A stretch of DNA of 64,000 bases, from positions 620,001-684,000 of the forward strand of contig NZ_CANMPQ010000002.1 in assembly GCF_947499695.1 (NCBI RefSeq), given 5' to 3'. Position numbers and translations under genes: made by a program. The number at the start of each line of letters is the position of its first letter. Within the stretch, counting starts at the first letter, position 1. Below are positions 47,091-54,635 of the stretch, piece after piece. A model generated the notes under the pieces. The model was not told the DNA's origin, did no database searches, and saw nothing but the letters and a program-made list of their open reading frames with translations. Source of the stretch: an uncultured Allomuricauda sp. GTDB lineage: Bacteria > Bacteroidota > Bacteroidia > Flavobacteriales > Flavobacteriaceae.

Positions 47091-47762
47091 ATGGGAAAGC
47101 TGTATTTGGTTCCAACACCAATTGGAAATTTAGAGGATATCACCTTACGAGCCATCAAGGTTTTAAAGGAGGTTGACTTGATTTTGGCTGAAGATACCCG
47201 GACCAGTGGAAAACTGCTCAAGCATTTTGACATTGCAACCCCTTTGCAAAGTCACCACATGCACAATGAGCATAAACAGCTTGATGCTATAGTGCAAAAA
47301 TTGAAAGGAGGGGCTGCGTTGGCCTTGATTTCAGATGCTGGAACCCCAGCAATTTCAGATCCAGGATTTTTATTGACCCGTGCCTGCGTTCAAAATAACA
47401 TCGAGGTGGAATGTTTGCCAGGAGCCACGGCTTTTGTACCTGCCCTGGTGAACAGTGGACTCCCAAATGACCGATTTGTTTTCGAGGGATTTCTTCCTAT
47501 TAAAAAAGGCCGTCAAACACGATTGCAACAACTTGCTGAAGAAACACGCACATTGGTTTTTTACGAATCTCCACATAAATTAGTCAAAACCTTGACTCAA
47601 TTTGTCGAGTATTTTGGAGCGGATAGACCTGTTTCCGTTTCCCGCGAATTGACCAAGATGTACGAAGAAACAGTAAGAGGAACTGTGGCTGAGGTCTTGG
47701 AACATTTTAACGCTAAACCACCTAAAGGTGAGTTTGTTATTGTAGTGGGCGGTAAAACCTAA
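47091..47762 (+). CDS. rsmI: 16S rRNA (cytidine(1402)-2'-O)-methyltransferase
   Basis: 223 residues. It uses S-adenosylmethionine to methylate the ribose of C1402 in the ribosomal P site. N-terminal MGKLYLVPTPIGNLEDITLR, EDTRTSGKLLKHF and the SAM-pocket motif ISDAGTPAISDPG are diagnostic of the tetrapyrrole-methylase fold family member RsmI. Length is slightly shorter than the Escherichia coli enzyme, as is common in this phylum. Confidence 0.95.
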   Translation: MGKLYLVPTPIGNLEDITLRAIKVLKEVDLILAEDTRTSGKLLKHFDIATPLQSHHMHNEHKQLDAIVQKLKGGAALALISDAGTPAISDPGFLLTRACVQNNIEVECLPGATAFVPALVNSGLPNDRFVFEGFLPIKKGRQTRLQQLAEETRTLVFYESPHKLVKTLTQFVEYFGADRPVSVSRELTKMYEETVRGTVAEVLEHFNAKPPKGEFVIVVGGKT

Positions 47763-47792
47763 ACTGTTAGTAAACACCAATATTTCCGACTG

Positions 47793-47819
47793 ACTTTGGC
47801 AATAACCAAAAGCCAAAGT
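47793..47819 (+). promoter_or_regulatory. Hairpin covering the GTG start of the AraC-type gene
   Basis: A perfect 8-bp stem ACTTTGGC/GCCAAAGT with an 11-base loop. The 3' arm includes the first two bases of the GTG at 47818. It lacks a T-run, so it is a poor terminator for rsmI; it could mask the start codon. Confidence 0.4.
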
Positions 47820-48870
47820 GGTAGAGAAGTTACTTCCCGAAATAAACAAGGTGTACTTTATAAACAAGTATACCCTACTTCATATTATTTCTGGTTCAGG
47901 GACCATTGAGGTCGATTTTAAAAACTATACAGACTGGGAAGATAAGGCCATCTACCTAGAGAAAGGACAGTACGTTAAATTCTTTTCGGATGATTTCGTG
48001 GTCAGAAAAATAGAATTCCCGAACAAGACCATTTTTGAAAAGAAAGAAGTACGGGTGCTCTTCAAACATTTGATTTCGTTGGGATATATAAACTTCAACG
48101 AATGTGAGGAGTGCAAAAGATATTTATCCAACACGGTGTTTTCAGAGAACACTTCTGAAATCATTGATATTTCTTCCAAACAATGGTATTGGCAAAACCC
48201 TTTTCAAGCAAGCAAACAAGAATATCAGATAATTTTTGATGTTAAGGAGATTATCGATAAGGAATATTATGGCAATTTCAACAACAATGACCTGTCGGCA
48301 TTAATGTTGGAAAACGGATACAATGCCCAAGCGCTTGTGAAGGATAAGATAGGTCTATCCATTAGAGCTTTACTCTCTAGTAAAAGATTAATGGAGAGCA
48401 AAAAGAAAATAGCATTTACAGATAAAAGCATTCAGGAAGTCTCCTACGAAACAGGGTATCGAGATCCAGCATATTTTAACAGGGTATTTAAAAACACTAC
48501 CGGACAGACCCCATCAGAATTTCGAAACGATTTCGATTATGAAAATCGCGACACCTTCACCAATAACCTTATCGAATTACTAAAAAATCATCATGCTGAG
48601 CAGCGAAACCTTGAGTTTTATGCTGACAAAATGAATCTCTCCGTTAAGGCACTTTCCAAAAAAACTAAAGCAAAAATGAACGCCTCTTTAGGTCAGCTGA
48701 TTCGAAACGAGTTGATTGCTACCTCAAAAAAACTGCTTGTTCAAGAAGCATCCATAAAGGATATTGCCTACAAACTTGGATTTGAAGAGGCCAACCATTT
48801 TTCAAACTTCTTTAAAAACTATACAGGAAGTACTCCTACCGATTACAAATTCAAAAAGTACAATTCTTAG
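47818..48870 (+). CDS. AraC-family regulator with two tandem HTH domains
   Basis: 350 residues from GTG 47818 (an in-frame TAA at 47803-47805 rules out an earlier start). N-terminal cupin-like sensor region (LLHIISGSGTIEVDFKNY, DKAIYLEKGQYVKFF). Two AraC-type HTH domains follow: residues about 155-237 (DKSIQEVSYETGYRDPAYFNR, TGQTPSEFR) and about 250-346 (ASIKDIAYKLGFEEANHFSN, TGSTPTDY). A single AraC domain is the norm. It probably controls the downstream NTF2-like/YHS/SPW genes, which follow in the same direction. Confidence 0.88.
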   Translation: MVEKLLPEINKVYFINKYTLLHIISGSGTIEVDFKNYTDWEDKAIYLEKGQYVKFFSDDFVVRKIEFPNKTIFEKKEVRVLFKHLISLGYINFNECEECKRYLSNTVFSENTSEIIDISSKQWYWQNPFQASKQEYQIIFDVKEIIDKEYYGNFNNNDLSALMLENGYNAQALVKDKIGLSIRALLSSKRLMESKKKIAFTDKSIQEVSYETGYRDPAYFNRVFKNTTGQTPSEFRNDFDYENRDTFTNNLIELLKNHHAEQRNLEFYADKMNLSVKALSKKTKAKMNASLGQLIRNELIATSKKLLVQEASIKDIAYKLGFEEANHFSNFFKNYTGSTPTDYKFKKYNS

Positions 48871-48962
48871 CGTCTTTTTTGTACCTCTTAAGGGGCATTC
48901 CATGCTGAAATTTGCAATGTAATTACAAACTAAAATTTGTTTAATCATTAAAAATAAAAGTA

Positions 48963-49316
48963 ATGGATATTAAATCACTGGCCACCGAAATGGATGGCAT
49001 TGTAGGCAAAGGAGCCATTGTAGATGCTGTAAAACAATTTTTTGCAGAAGACGCGACAACGTCTGACTATAATGGGCTATCGACCACGAACAAACAGCAG
49101 ATGGTTGAGAAAATGGAAGGTTTTGCTGGAGCAATCGCTCAGGTAAATGGTATTACCCATCACCACACTATTGTAGATGGAAATGTATCAGCTTCAGAAT
49201 TCACATTTGATTTCAATATGAAGGACGATAGCAAAATCTACTGGCACGAAATCATTCGTCGTGTTTGGAACAACAATGGTAAAGTAGTTCAAGAAGAATA
49301 TTTCAACGCCCAATAG
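48963..49316 (+). CDS. NTF2-like (SnoaL-type) protein
   Basis: 117 residues, cytoplasmic. Helix with AIVDAVKQFFAEDATTSDYNGL, then beta strands ending KIYWHEIIRRVWNNNGKVVQEEYF, the pattern of a small SnoaL/NTF2-like barrel. Ligand unknown. It lies 92 bp after the AraC gene; its TAG stop is followed at once by an ATG that opens a 54-codon ORF. Confidence 0.75.
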   Translation: MDIKSLATEMDGIVGKGAIVDAVKQFFAEDATTSDYNGLSTTNKQQMVEKMEGFAGAIAQVNGITHHHTIVDGNVSASEFTFDFNMKDDSKIYWHEIIRRVWNNNGKVVQEEYFNAQ

Positions 49317-49481
49317 ATGTTCCCATCTTTCTCTGATATTAAACCTAAAACTCGATTACGTGGTAATAGTGATGCCAGTTTTGGCGCCCTTTTTATTAGG
49401 TCCAGATGGTATTATCAATTAGGACTGGAGGGAAGAAATATTAGCAAGGATAAAGACATACTTATTAAAACAAACAAATAA
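49317..49481 (+). CDS. Possible small ORF (54 residues)
   Basis: The ATG directly abuts the preceding TAG (TAGATG) and the frame ends at TAA 49479-49481. The product begins MFPSFSDIKPKTRLRGN and contains ALFIRSRWYYQLGLEGRN. It is basic, with no TM or known motif. Position suggests translational coupling, but it could be a decayed remnant. Confidence 0.35.
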   Translation: MFPSFSDIKPKTRLRGNSDASFGALFIRSRWYYQLGLEGRNISKDKDILIKTNK

Positions 49482-49500
49482 ACATTTAAAGAAAAGCAAA

Positions 49501-49971
49501 ATGAAAATTTTAAAATTATCTATAGTAATGGTAGCATTAACATTTGCTACAAATTTATCGGCTCAAGACAAAATGGCCAATAACATTGACAACAGTAATA
49601 TTGCACTTGCAGGTTATAGTCCTGTATCATATTTGGATTTGGGACTGGCCCAAAGAGGTAATAAAGCACATAAATCCGAATACAAAAAAGTGGTTTATTA
49701 TTTCACGTCTGGAGAGCAAAAAGCAACTTTTGATAAAAACCCTTCCAAGTATTTACCTCAATATGGTGGTTTCTGCGCCTTTGGCACCTATGCTGGAGCA
49801 AAATTCAGAGTAGACCCAACTAAATTCATTGTAAAAGATGGAAAATACTACTTGTATTTGAACAATGTAGAGTTGGATGCAAAACAACTTTGGCTTGCAG
49901 AAAACAACCATGCAAAATTAAAAAGTGTTGCTGACACCAATTGGAAGAAATTGGGTAAGACGCATAACTAG
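49501..49971 (+). CDS. Secreted YHS-domain protein
   Basis: 156 residues with a signal peptide (LSIVMVALTFATNLSAQ). The mature part contains the YHS fold: ALAGYSPVSYLDLG, VYYFTSGEQKATFDKNPSKY, LPQYGGFCAFG, and VKDGKYYLYLNN. YHS domains are associated with metal or haem/copper-related proteins, but the Cys/His set here is reduced to one Cys in GGFCAFG. Likely periplasmic. It belongs to the cluster that follows the AraC regulator. Confidence 0.85.
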   Translation: MKILKLSIVMVALTFATNLSAQDKMANNIDNSNIALAGYSPVSYLDLGLAQRGNKAHKSEYKKVVYYFTSGEQKATFDKNPSKYLPQYGGFCAFGTYAGAKFRVDPTKFIVKDGKYYLYLNNVELDAKQLWLAENNHAKLKSVADTNWKKLGKTHN

Positions 49972-50002
49972 AACATTTTAATAATCGCTAAAATTTTTAG
50001 TC

Positions 50003-50356
50003 ATGAAATTCATAACCAAAAGAATTCACGCATTTTTAGATTACCCTGTGGCTGTTGCATTAATAGTGCTACCCTTCTTACTAGGGTTGGGTGATTCTAA
50101 CCCGTTGGCTTTACAACTTTCGGTAGCAACAGGAATTGCAGCATTTGCGCTGACCTTGTTAACAGATCATCACTTGGGAGCTTTTAAAGTTATTCCCTAT
50201 AAGTTTCATTTGTTGGTTGACTTTATAGTTGCCATAGTATTTATTCTGGCGCCTTTTATAATGTCTTTTCAAGGAATAGACGCCTATTACTATTGGATAA
50301 ATGGAATTGCCGTACTAACCGTAGTTAGCCTTCATAAAGCAGAAGTAAGTGCTTAG
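50003..50356 (+). CDS. SPW-like small membrane protein
   Basis: 117 residues, four TM helices (YPVAVALIVLPFLLGLG; LQLSVATGIAAFALTLLTD; LLVDFIVAIVFILAPFIMSF; YYWINGIAVLTVVSLH). HAFLDYPVA and KFHLLVDFIVAIVFILAPF resemble the two halves of SPW/vitamin-K-like repeat proteins. Role unknown. It is last in the AraC-NTF2-YHS group and is followed by two hairpins. Confidence 0.7.
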   Translation: MKFITKRIHAFLDYPVAVALIVLPFLLGLGDSNPLALQLSVATGIAAFALTLLTDHHLGAFKVIPYKFHLLVDFIVAIVFILAPFIMSFQGIDAYYYWINGIAVLTVVSLHKAEVSA

Positions 50357-50361
50357 CACCA

Positions 50362-50392
50362 GAACATGGTAGATTAGGGTAATACCATGTTC
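50362..50392 (+). terminator. Strong hairpin directly after the SPW-like gene
   Basis: Perfect 10-bp stem GAACATGGTA/TACCATGTTC with an 11-base loop, six bases after the stop. No U-run follows, so it may stabilise the mRNA end rather than terminate. Confidence 0.5.
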
Positions 50393-50438
50393 ACTTTCAC
50401 ATAAAACAACTAAAGATTTTGGTTGGTTATGGCTCCAG

Positions 50439-50470
50439 GCACATCGATTTTAGGATTGATGTGCTTTGGG
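50439..50470 (+). terminator. Second hairpin before the uracil-DNA glycosylase gene
   Basis: Stem GCACATCGAT/ATTGATGTGC (one G-U pair) with a TTTAGG loop and a weak TTTGGGGTTT tract. Probably ends the preceding unit. Confidence 0.45.
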
Positions 50471-50509
50471 GTTTAAAATTACTCTTGGCTTTTTTATACA
50501 TTAACAGAC

Positions 50510-51085
50510 ATGAAACAATTACTCTCGGATATTCGTAAATGTGAAGTATGCATAGAACACCTTCCTTTAGGTCCAAGGCCCATAGTGGCAGGTCATCCCG
50601 AGGCCAAAATTTTGATTGTTGGTCATGCTCCAGGCACTAAAGTGCACCAAACCGGTGTTCCGTGGGATGATCAGAGTGGCAAGCAATTGAGAAGATGGAT
50701 GGGTGTTACTGATGAAATCTTCTATGACGAAACTAAAATAGCCCAAATGCCGATGGGATTTTGTTACCCAGGAAAAGGGAAATCAGGCGATCTGCCGCCA
50801 CGCCCAGAATGTGCTCCGCAATGGCACAAATCCCTTCTAGAAAAAATGCCGAACATAGCGTTGACCATTTTAATCGGACAATATTCCCAACGCTATTATT
50901 TGGGGGACAAGATGGAAAGAAATTTGACCGAAACAGTTCGAAATTATGACAACTACGCACCTGAATATTTCGTGTTACCGCACCCTTCGCCCAGAAATCG
51001 ATTTTGGTTGAGCAAGAATCCCTGGTTTGAAGTTGAGGTTATCCCTAAACTGCAGGGGCATATTTCAAAACAATTGAACCCTTAA
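50510..51085 (+). CDS. Uracil-DNA glycosylase superfamily protein with four-Cys iron-sulfur pattern
   Basis: 191 residues. Cys11, Cys14, Cys85 and Cys101 have the 3- and 16-residue spacings of the 4Fe-4S ligands in family 4 glycosylases. Motif 1 is GHAPGTKVHQTGVPWDD (family 4 usually GEAPG), and the C-terminal motif is HPSPRNRFW. Family members remove uracil or other damaged bases from DNA. The His in place of Glu in motif 1 may change chemistry. The gene converges on the Crp/Fnr gene, with overlapping stop codons (TTAA at 51082-51085). Confidence 0.85.
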   Translation: MKQLLSDIRKCEVCIEHLPLGPRPIVAGHPEAKILIVGHAPGTKVHQTGVPWDDQSGKQLRRWMGVTDEIFYDETKIAQMPMGFCYPGKGKSGDLPPRPECAPQWHKSLLEKMPNIALTILIGQYSQRYYLGDKMERNLTETVRNYDNYAPEYFVLPHPSPRNRFWLSKNPWFEVEVIPKLQGHISKQLNP

Positions 51086-51666
51086 TACGAAGTACCGGAT
51101 CGTAATCGGCTAAAAGTTTCAGGTTTCATGTTGAGGTAGGAGGCCAAATATTTTTGTGGAATCACTTTTAACTCTTCAGGGCACCGTTGCATAAAAGCGA
51201 TATAGCGCTGTTCGGCAGAAAGGGTTAAAAGTTCTACCTCTCTGCTCAACCTTCCAAATAAGATCTGCTGAAAAAATTCATGTCCCCACTTATAAAAACC
51301 GGGGTACTTTTCAAACACATCTTGATAGTCTTTAAATGAAATCGCCAACATTTGTGATGGTTTTAGTGCTTCTAAAAAAGTATACGAAGGTTGTTTGTTG
51401 ATAAATGAATCAAACACTCCGGAGGGACTTCCCGAATACGAAAACCCAAGAACCACTTTTTCCCCTTTCTCGTTTAAAATGTAAATGGCCTGGACCCCTT
51501 CCAACACAAAATAGAAATAGCGTTCAATATTTCCGGCTTCCGTGATGAGGTCGTATTGATTAAAAGTCTTTACGGACCAAAGCGATTTAAAATGATGTTC
51601 TTCTTTTTCGGTTAAGGTGACCTGAGGGAAAAATGCCTTTAGGCTAAGGAAAGTTTCATCATTCAT
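51082..51666 (-). CDS. Crp/Fnr-family transcriptional regulator
   Basis: 194 residues. N-terminal cyclic-nucleotide-binding-like barrel (YDLITEAGNIERYFYFVLEG, VVLGFSYSGSPSGVF). The C-terminal helices carry VIPQKYLASYLNMKPETFSRLRS as the DNA-recognition helix. The barrel lacks the classic cAMP-binding RxS cluster, as in most Bacteroidota members, so the ligand is unknown. No gene in the same direction follows closely. Confidence 0.88.
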   Translation of the reverse strand: MNDETFLSLKAFFPQVTLTEKEEHHFKSLWSVKTFNQYDLITEAGNIERYFYFVLEGVQAIYILNEKGEKVVLGFSYSGSPSGVFDSFINKQPSYTFLEALKPSQMLAISFKDYQDVFEKYPGFYKWGHEFFQQILFGRLSREVELLTLSAEQRYIAFMQRCPEELKVIPQKYLASYLNMKPETFSRLRSGTSY

Positions 51667-51794
51667 TCGAGAAAGAAAGTTTTCTCAAAAATAATCCAAA
51701 TTGTTCCTTTTTTGGTTGTCATTCCAAACTTTCAGAAGTGGTGGTTAAGAAAAGAAATTGTTTATGAAACCGGAATTGGCATCCAAGAATTTGA

Positions 51795-51876
51795 GCTTGA
51801 ATCTTAGGTGAAATTTCCCGAACTTTACTTATCGGTCGATATAGCCCATTAAAACGAGCCATATCTCTAACGTAAC
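51795..51876 (+). repeat. Cassette-boundary dyad repeat, copy 3 (with extended left flank)
   Basis: The core 51826-51876 runs from TTACTTATCGGTCGATATAG to ATATCTCTAACGTAACC. The inner stem GATATAGCCC/GAGCCATATC surrounds ATTAAAAC. Left-flank homology with copy 2 includes CTTGAATCTT and CCCGAACTT. It ends about 8 bp before the gene at 51885. Confidence 0.72.
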
Positions 51877-51884
51877 CATACATT

Positions 51885-52526
51885 TTGAAAAATTTAATTA
51901 ATCATACCCTGTTTTCGATTCTGTTCGTTGTTCCAATCATTATGAACGGACAAGATTCATTTGAAAACCAAATTCTTGGGACTTGGGAACATGAAAAACC
52001 CAAACAAGATCCAGAACTTTTATTAAGGACTAAAGAGCAAAACGAATCAAATCATGTTTCCAAAAGCACTTACTTATTTCAAAAGGACGGAATATTAGAT
52101 GTTAAAGAAGATTTTGGACAATTCAAGGCAAACTATTCAATTTCCGATTCGATATTAACGATAGGAACGCGTAAATATCGAATACTCGAATATTCAATAA
52201 ACCAATTTTCATTGGAAGAAGTAGGTGATTTGGTACTTTTCAAAAAAAAATTGGAATTTACACGAACTGAAGATATAATTAAACCAATTCCATTCAATGA
52301 ACAAATATTGGAATTCTATAAAAATGGAAATCCAAGGACCTCTGGGCAAAAGGAAAGTGGATTTGAAAATGGGATATGGACAGAATGGTATGAAAATGGA
52401 CATGTAAAATCTGTAATATACTATAACATGGGTGCGCCCTTAATGACCACCAAGTTTAATAAGAAAGGTTTATTAATATCAAAGAACTGGTTCGATTTAA
52501 ACTCAAACTCTGTACGGACAGACTAA
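51885..52526 (+). CDS. Secreted protein with lipocalin-like N-part and MORN/YwqK-like C-part (cassette-like cargo)
   Basis: 213 residues from a TTG at 51885; a signal peptide LFSILFVVPIIMNGQ follows. The region ENQILGTWEHEKPKQDP resembles the start of small lipocalin-like domains. The C-terminal half has NGNPRTSGQKESGFENGIW and TEWYENGHVKSVIYYNMGAP, repeats of the MORN/YwqK type. AT-rich codon use. It is the sole gene between the dyads at 51826 and 52531. Function unknown. Confidence 0.7.
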   Translation: MKNLINHTLFSILFVVPIIMNGQDSFENQILGTWEHEKPKQDPELLLRTKEQNESNHVSKSTYLFQKDGILDVKEDFGQFKANYSISDSILTIGTRKYRILEYSINQFSLEEVGDLVLFKKKLEFTRTEDIIKPIPFNEQILEFYKNGNPRTSGQKESGFENGIWTEWYENGHVKSVIYYNMGAPLMTTKFNKKGLLISKNWFDLNSNSVRTD

Positions 52527-52530
52527 AAAA

Positions 52531-52667
52531 CGTATGCCAACAAAGCCTAAAATTCATTGCTTGCGGATTTCCTAAACGGAAATCCGAGCAAAAAGCTAAC
52601 TTTGGGTTCGGCTGGATTGTCCTTCGGACGAATCACAGCAACGAACCTTAGCCCAACCGATAAGTGC
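52531..52667 (+). repeat. Distal structured dyad of the 52-kb cassette-like unit
   Basis: It starts CGTATGCC and ends CCCAACCGATAAGTGC. It contains two perfect or near-perfect hairpins: CGGATTTCC/GGAAATCCG (52564-52586) and a long stem GGTTCG-GCTG..CAGC-CGAACC (52605-52647) capped by GTCC-TTC-GGAC. The AATTCATTGCTT block before the first hairpin matches AATTTATTGCTT of the 38-kb dyad, and the end ACCGATAAGTGCAA is identical in both. Confidence 0.72.
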
Positions 52668-52698
52668 AATAGAAGAATGAGGTTTCTTTTTAACACCT

Positions 52699-53268
52699 TT
52701 ACCCCAAAATCTCATCTATCTGCACCATATGCCGTTCCAAATGGCAAAGTAAAAACTCAAAACATTCCGGCAAATAAAAATTGACAATAGGGCCGATGGC
52801 CGAGGTAATCTTTACCTGGGTTACATCCTTATTTCTGCTTTTTAGGATAGCCTCCTTAAGATGGGCATGACGCTCAAAGAAGACTTCGAATATCGCGTCT
52901 ATTTTTTCTTGGGTCAAACTCTGATTGTCTAGCAAAGGCTCAAACCGTTTAAGGGTTTTCATTTTCCATTTCCGCACCCCATTTTTGGGTCGTTGGCCGG
53001 CAATTACAATTTTTTGCCATGCCCGTGCCTTGAATTCAGAAGCACCAAAATCAACATCGGGCAATTTGGTAAAAGCTTCATCCAGTTTGGGAATGTAGAT
53101 TCCATAAGCAATATTCAAATGCGCGATGACCTCAACAACATTCCATGCTTTTGAATGCGGAGGAGTGGTTAATCGCGAAGCATCTAATTCCTGAAGCGAT
53201 TTTACCTTATGTAAAATATGGTTTAAACGCTGAATTTGATTTTCAGAAGTAAGGATTAAGCTTGCCAT
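52699..53268 (-). CDS. DinB-like (DUF1569-type) four-helix protein
   Basis: 189 residues with the DinB/YfiT-like four-helix-bundle pattern: SKAWNVVEVIAHLNIAYGIY near residues 40-60, FEVFFERHAHLKEAI, and ECFEFLLCHLERHMVQID at the C-terminus, providing possible metal-binding His residues (H51, H134-136 and H177 or H181 regions). The family includes putative metal-dependent thiol transferases. The role is unproven. Its leader CAAAAAACGAACAGTTATG matches the leaders in the permease operon. Confidence 0.75.
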   Translation of the reverse strand: MASLILTSENQIQRLNHILHKVKSLQELDASRLTTPPHSKAWNVVEVIAHLNIAYGIYIPKLDEAFTKLPDVDFGASEFKARAWQKIVIAGQRPKNGVRKWKMKTLKRFEPLLDNQSLTQEKIDAIFEVFFERHAHLKEAILKSRNKDVTQVKITSAIGPIVNFYLPECFEFLLCHLERHMVQIDEILG

Positions 53269-53387
53269 AACTGTTCGTTTTTTGATGGGAACAAAGTTGA
53301 GCTATACCCCAATAATAAATGTTGATGTACATCAAGAAATGATATATAACGACCCCGTAGTCCATTTTAATCCGAAACATTATAAAA

Positions 53388-53506
53388 CGTCAGTTCGAGT
53401 GATTTTGAAGAATGAAAAATCGTATCGAGAACCACTTTTGAGCTGAAATTCTTGTTTTCGATACAAATTTCACTCATTTGATGGATGAAATTCACTCAAA
53501 CTGACG
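53388..53506. repeat. Gene-less palindromic element related to the GIY-YIG element
   Basis: Termini CGTCAGTTCGAGTG and CACTCAAACTGACG are inverted and match those of the 55694-56090 element. Each has an inner copy of the conserved sub-terminal block CGTATCGAGAAC / GTTTTCGATAC. The whole is 119 bp, fits the 281-bp intergenic gap and codes for nothing. It looks like an internally deleted, non-autonomous derivative. Confidence 0.7.
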
Positions 53507-53549
53507 AATTTCATCCAAAGGCATTGTGGTAGTTTTATGTTTCTAAAAT

Positions 53550-54152
53550 CTAGTATTTACTCCCGTCATGTTTTCCTTTTTCCCAACCGGTCTTTCCCAA
53601 ATATTGTTCTGCGCTTTCTACGGCACCATCTTCGATGGAAGTACCCATTGAATCGTTCCAACGGTTGAGGTATCCAAACAATGAGATCACCCCAAGCATT
53701 TCTACGATTTCACCTTCGTTCCAGTGTTCGTACAAACGTGCTTTGATATCTGCATCAACCGCATTTGGAACCTGCGAGGCGGCCAATGAAAAATCTAAGG
53801 CTGCACGTTCCGCATCAGAAAAAGCAGCATGGGTTCGGTATTCCCAGATATTGTCCAATTGCTCTTGTTCTGCTCCATAACGTTCCGCGGCGCGAATTGC
53901 ATGCGCTTGACAGTAACGGCATCCGGTAGCATTACTGCTCACCCAGGCAATCATACGTTTTAGGGCAGATGTTACTCGTCCCTCATTGGCCATAACGGCC
54001 TTGTTGAGGTTGATGAACGCCTTGGAAATGGCAGGCCTGTGCTGCATGGTCAATACCGAGTTTGGACAGAAACCAAGGGTCTCGTTAAAGAATTCTGCCA
54101 ATTTTTTAGTCTCTGTATCGTAGTTGGGGTCAAGTGGATTTACTAATGCCAT
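53550..54152 (-). CDS. Carboxymuconolactone decarboxylase/AhpD-family protein
   Basis: 200 residues, all-helical. The AhpD-type redox motif CRYCQAHAIRAAERYG gives the Cys-x-x-Cys...His relay of peroxidase-related members. WVSSNATGCRYC and HWNEGEIVEMLGVISLFGYLNRW are typical. It probably takes part in peroxide or alkylhydroperoxide defence. It is divergent from an OsmC-like gene with a related theme, sharing a 55-bp spacer. Confidence 0.9.
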   Translation of the reverse strand: MALVNPLDPNYDTETKKLAEFFNETLGFCPNSVLTMQHRPAISKAFINLNKAVMANEGRVTSALKRMIAWVSSNATGCRYCQAHAIRAAERYGAEQEQLDNIWEYRTHAAFSDAERAALDFSLAASQVPNAVDADIKARLYEHWNEGEIVEMLGVISLFGYLNRWNDSMGTSIEDGAVESAEQYLGKTGWEKGKHDGSKY

Positions 54153-54170
54153 AGGTGCGGTTTTATATCG

Positions 54171-54178
54171 TATTTTTG
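54171..54178 (+). promoter_or_regulatory. -7 element of the OsmC-like gene promoter
   Basis: TATTTTTG matches TAnnTTTG exactly, 29 bp before ATG 54208, but no TTG stands 19 bases upstream. The -33 part is therefore weak or absent. Confidence 0.4.
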
Positions 54179-54207
54179 AAGGCTACAAGAAACAAAAATT
54201 TAATAGC

Positions 54208-54633
54208 ATGACAAATCATATCACCACCAAATGGTTAGGCGAAATGGCCTTTGAAAGTAATAACCCCTCAGGACTCAATTTAAAGATTGATGCCGGCCCA
54301 GAAAGCGGAGGTAACGGAGAAGGTTTTCGCCCGAAGGCATTGATGCTTTCTGCACTTGCCGGTTGTTCAGGATTGGACGTAGCTTCACTCATCAAAAAAA
54401 TGAAGTTGGAGGTGGATGATTTTTCCATTGAAACCATTGCCAATTTAACTGATGAGCATCCAAAATACTATGATGCCGTGACCATAGAATACCATTTTCA
54501 CGGATCAAACTTACACGAGGCGAAGCTTAAAAAAGCAGTTGATCTTTCTATTGAAAAATATTGTGGGGTAATGGAAATGTTCCGAAGATTTGCAAAAATG
54601 GAAATCCAAACGATTTTTCATCATAAGCAGTAG
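54208..54633 (+). CDS. OsmC-family (peroxiredoxin-like) protein
   Basis: 141 residues from ATG 54208 (MTNHITTKWLGEMAF); an earlier frame-open Met at 54124 lies inside the divergent gene. OsmC/Ohr fold: GEGFRPKALMLSALAGCSGLDVASLIKKM with the first redox Cys, and KAVDLSIEKYCGVMEMF with the second. The family reduces organic hydroperoxides. It is two bases before the downstream hydrolase gene (likely co-transcribed). Confidence 0.9.
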   Translation: MTNHITTKWLGEMAFESNNPSGLNLKIDAGPESGGNGEGFRPKALMLSALAGCSGLDVASLIKKMKLEVDDFSIETIANLTDEHPKYYDAVTIEYHFHGSNLHEAKLKKAVDLSIEKYCGVMEMFRRFAKMEIQTIFHHKQ

Positions 54634-54635
54634 TT

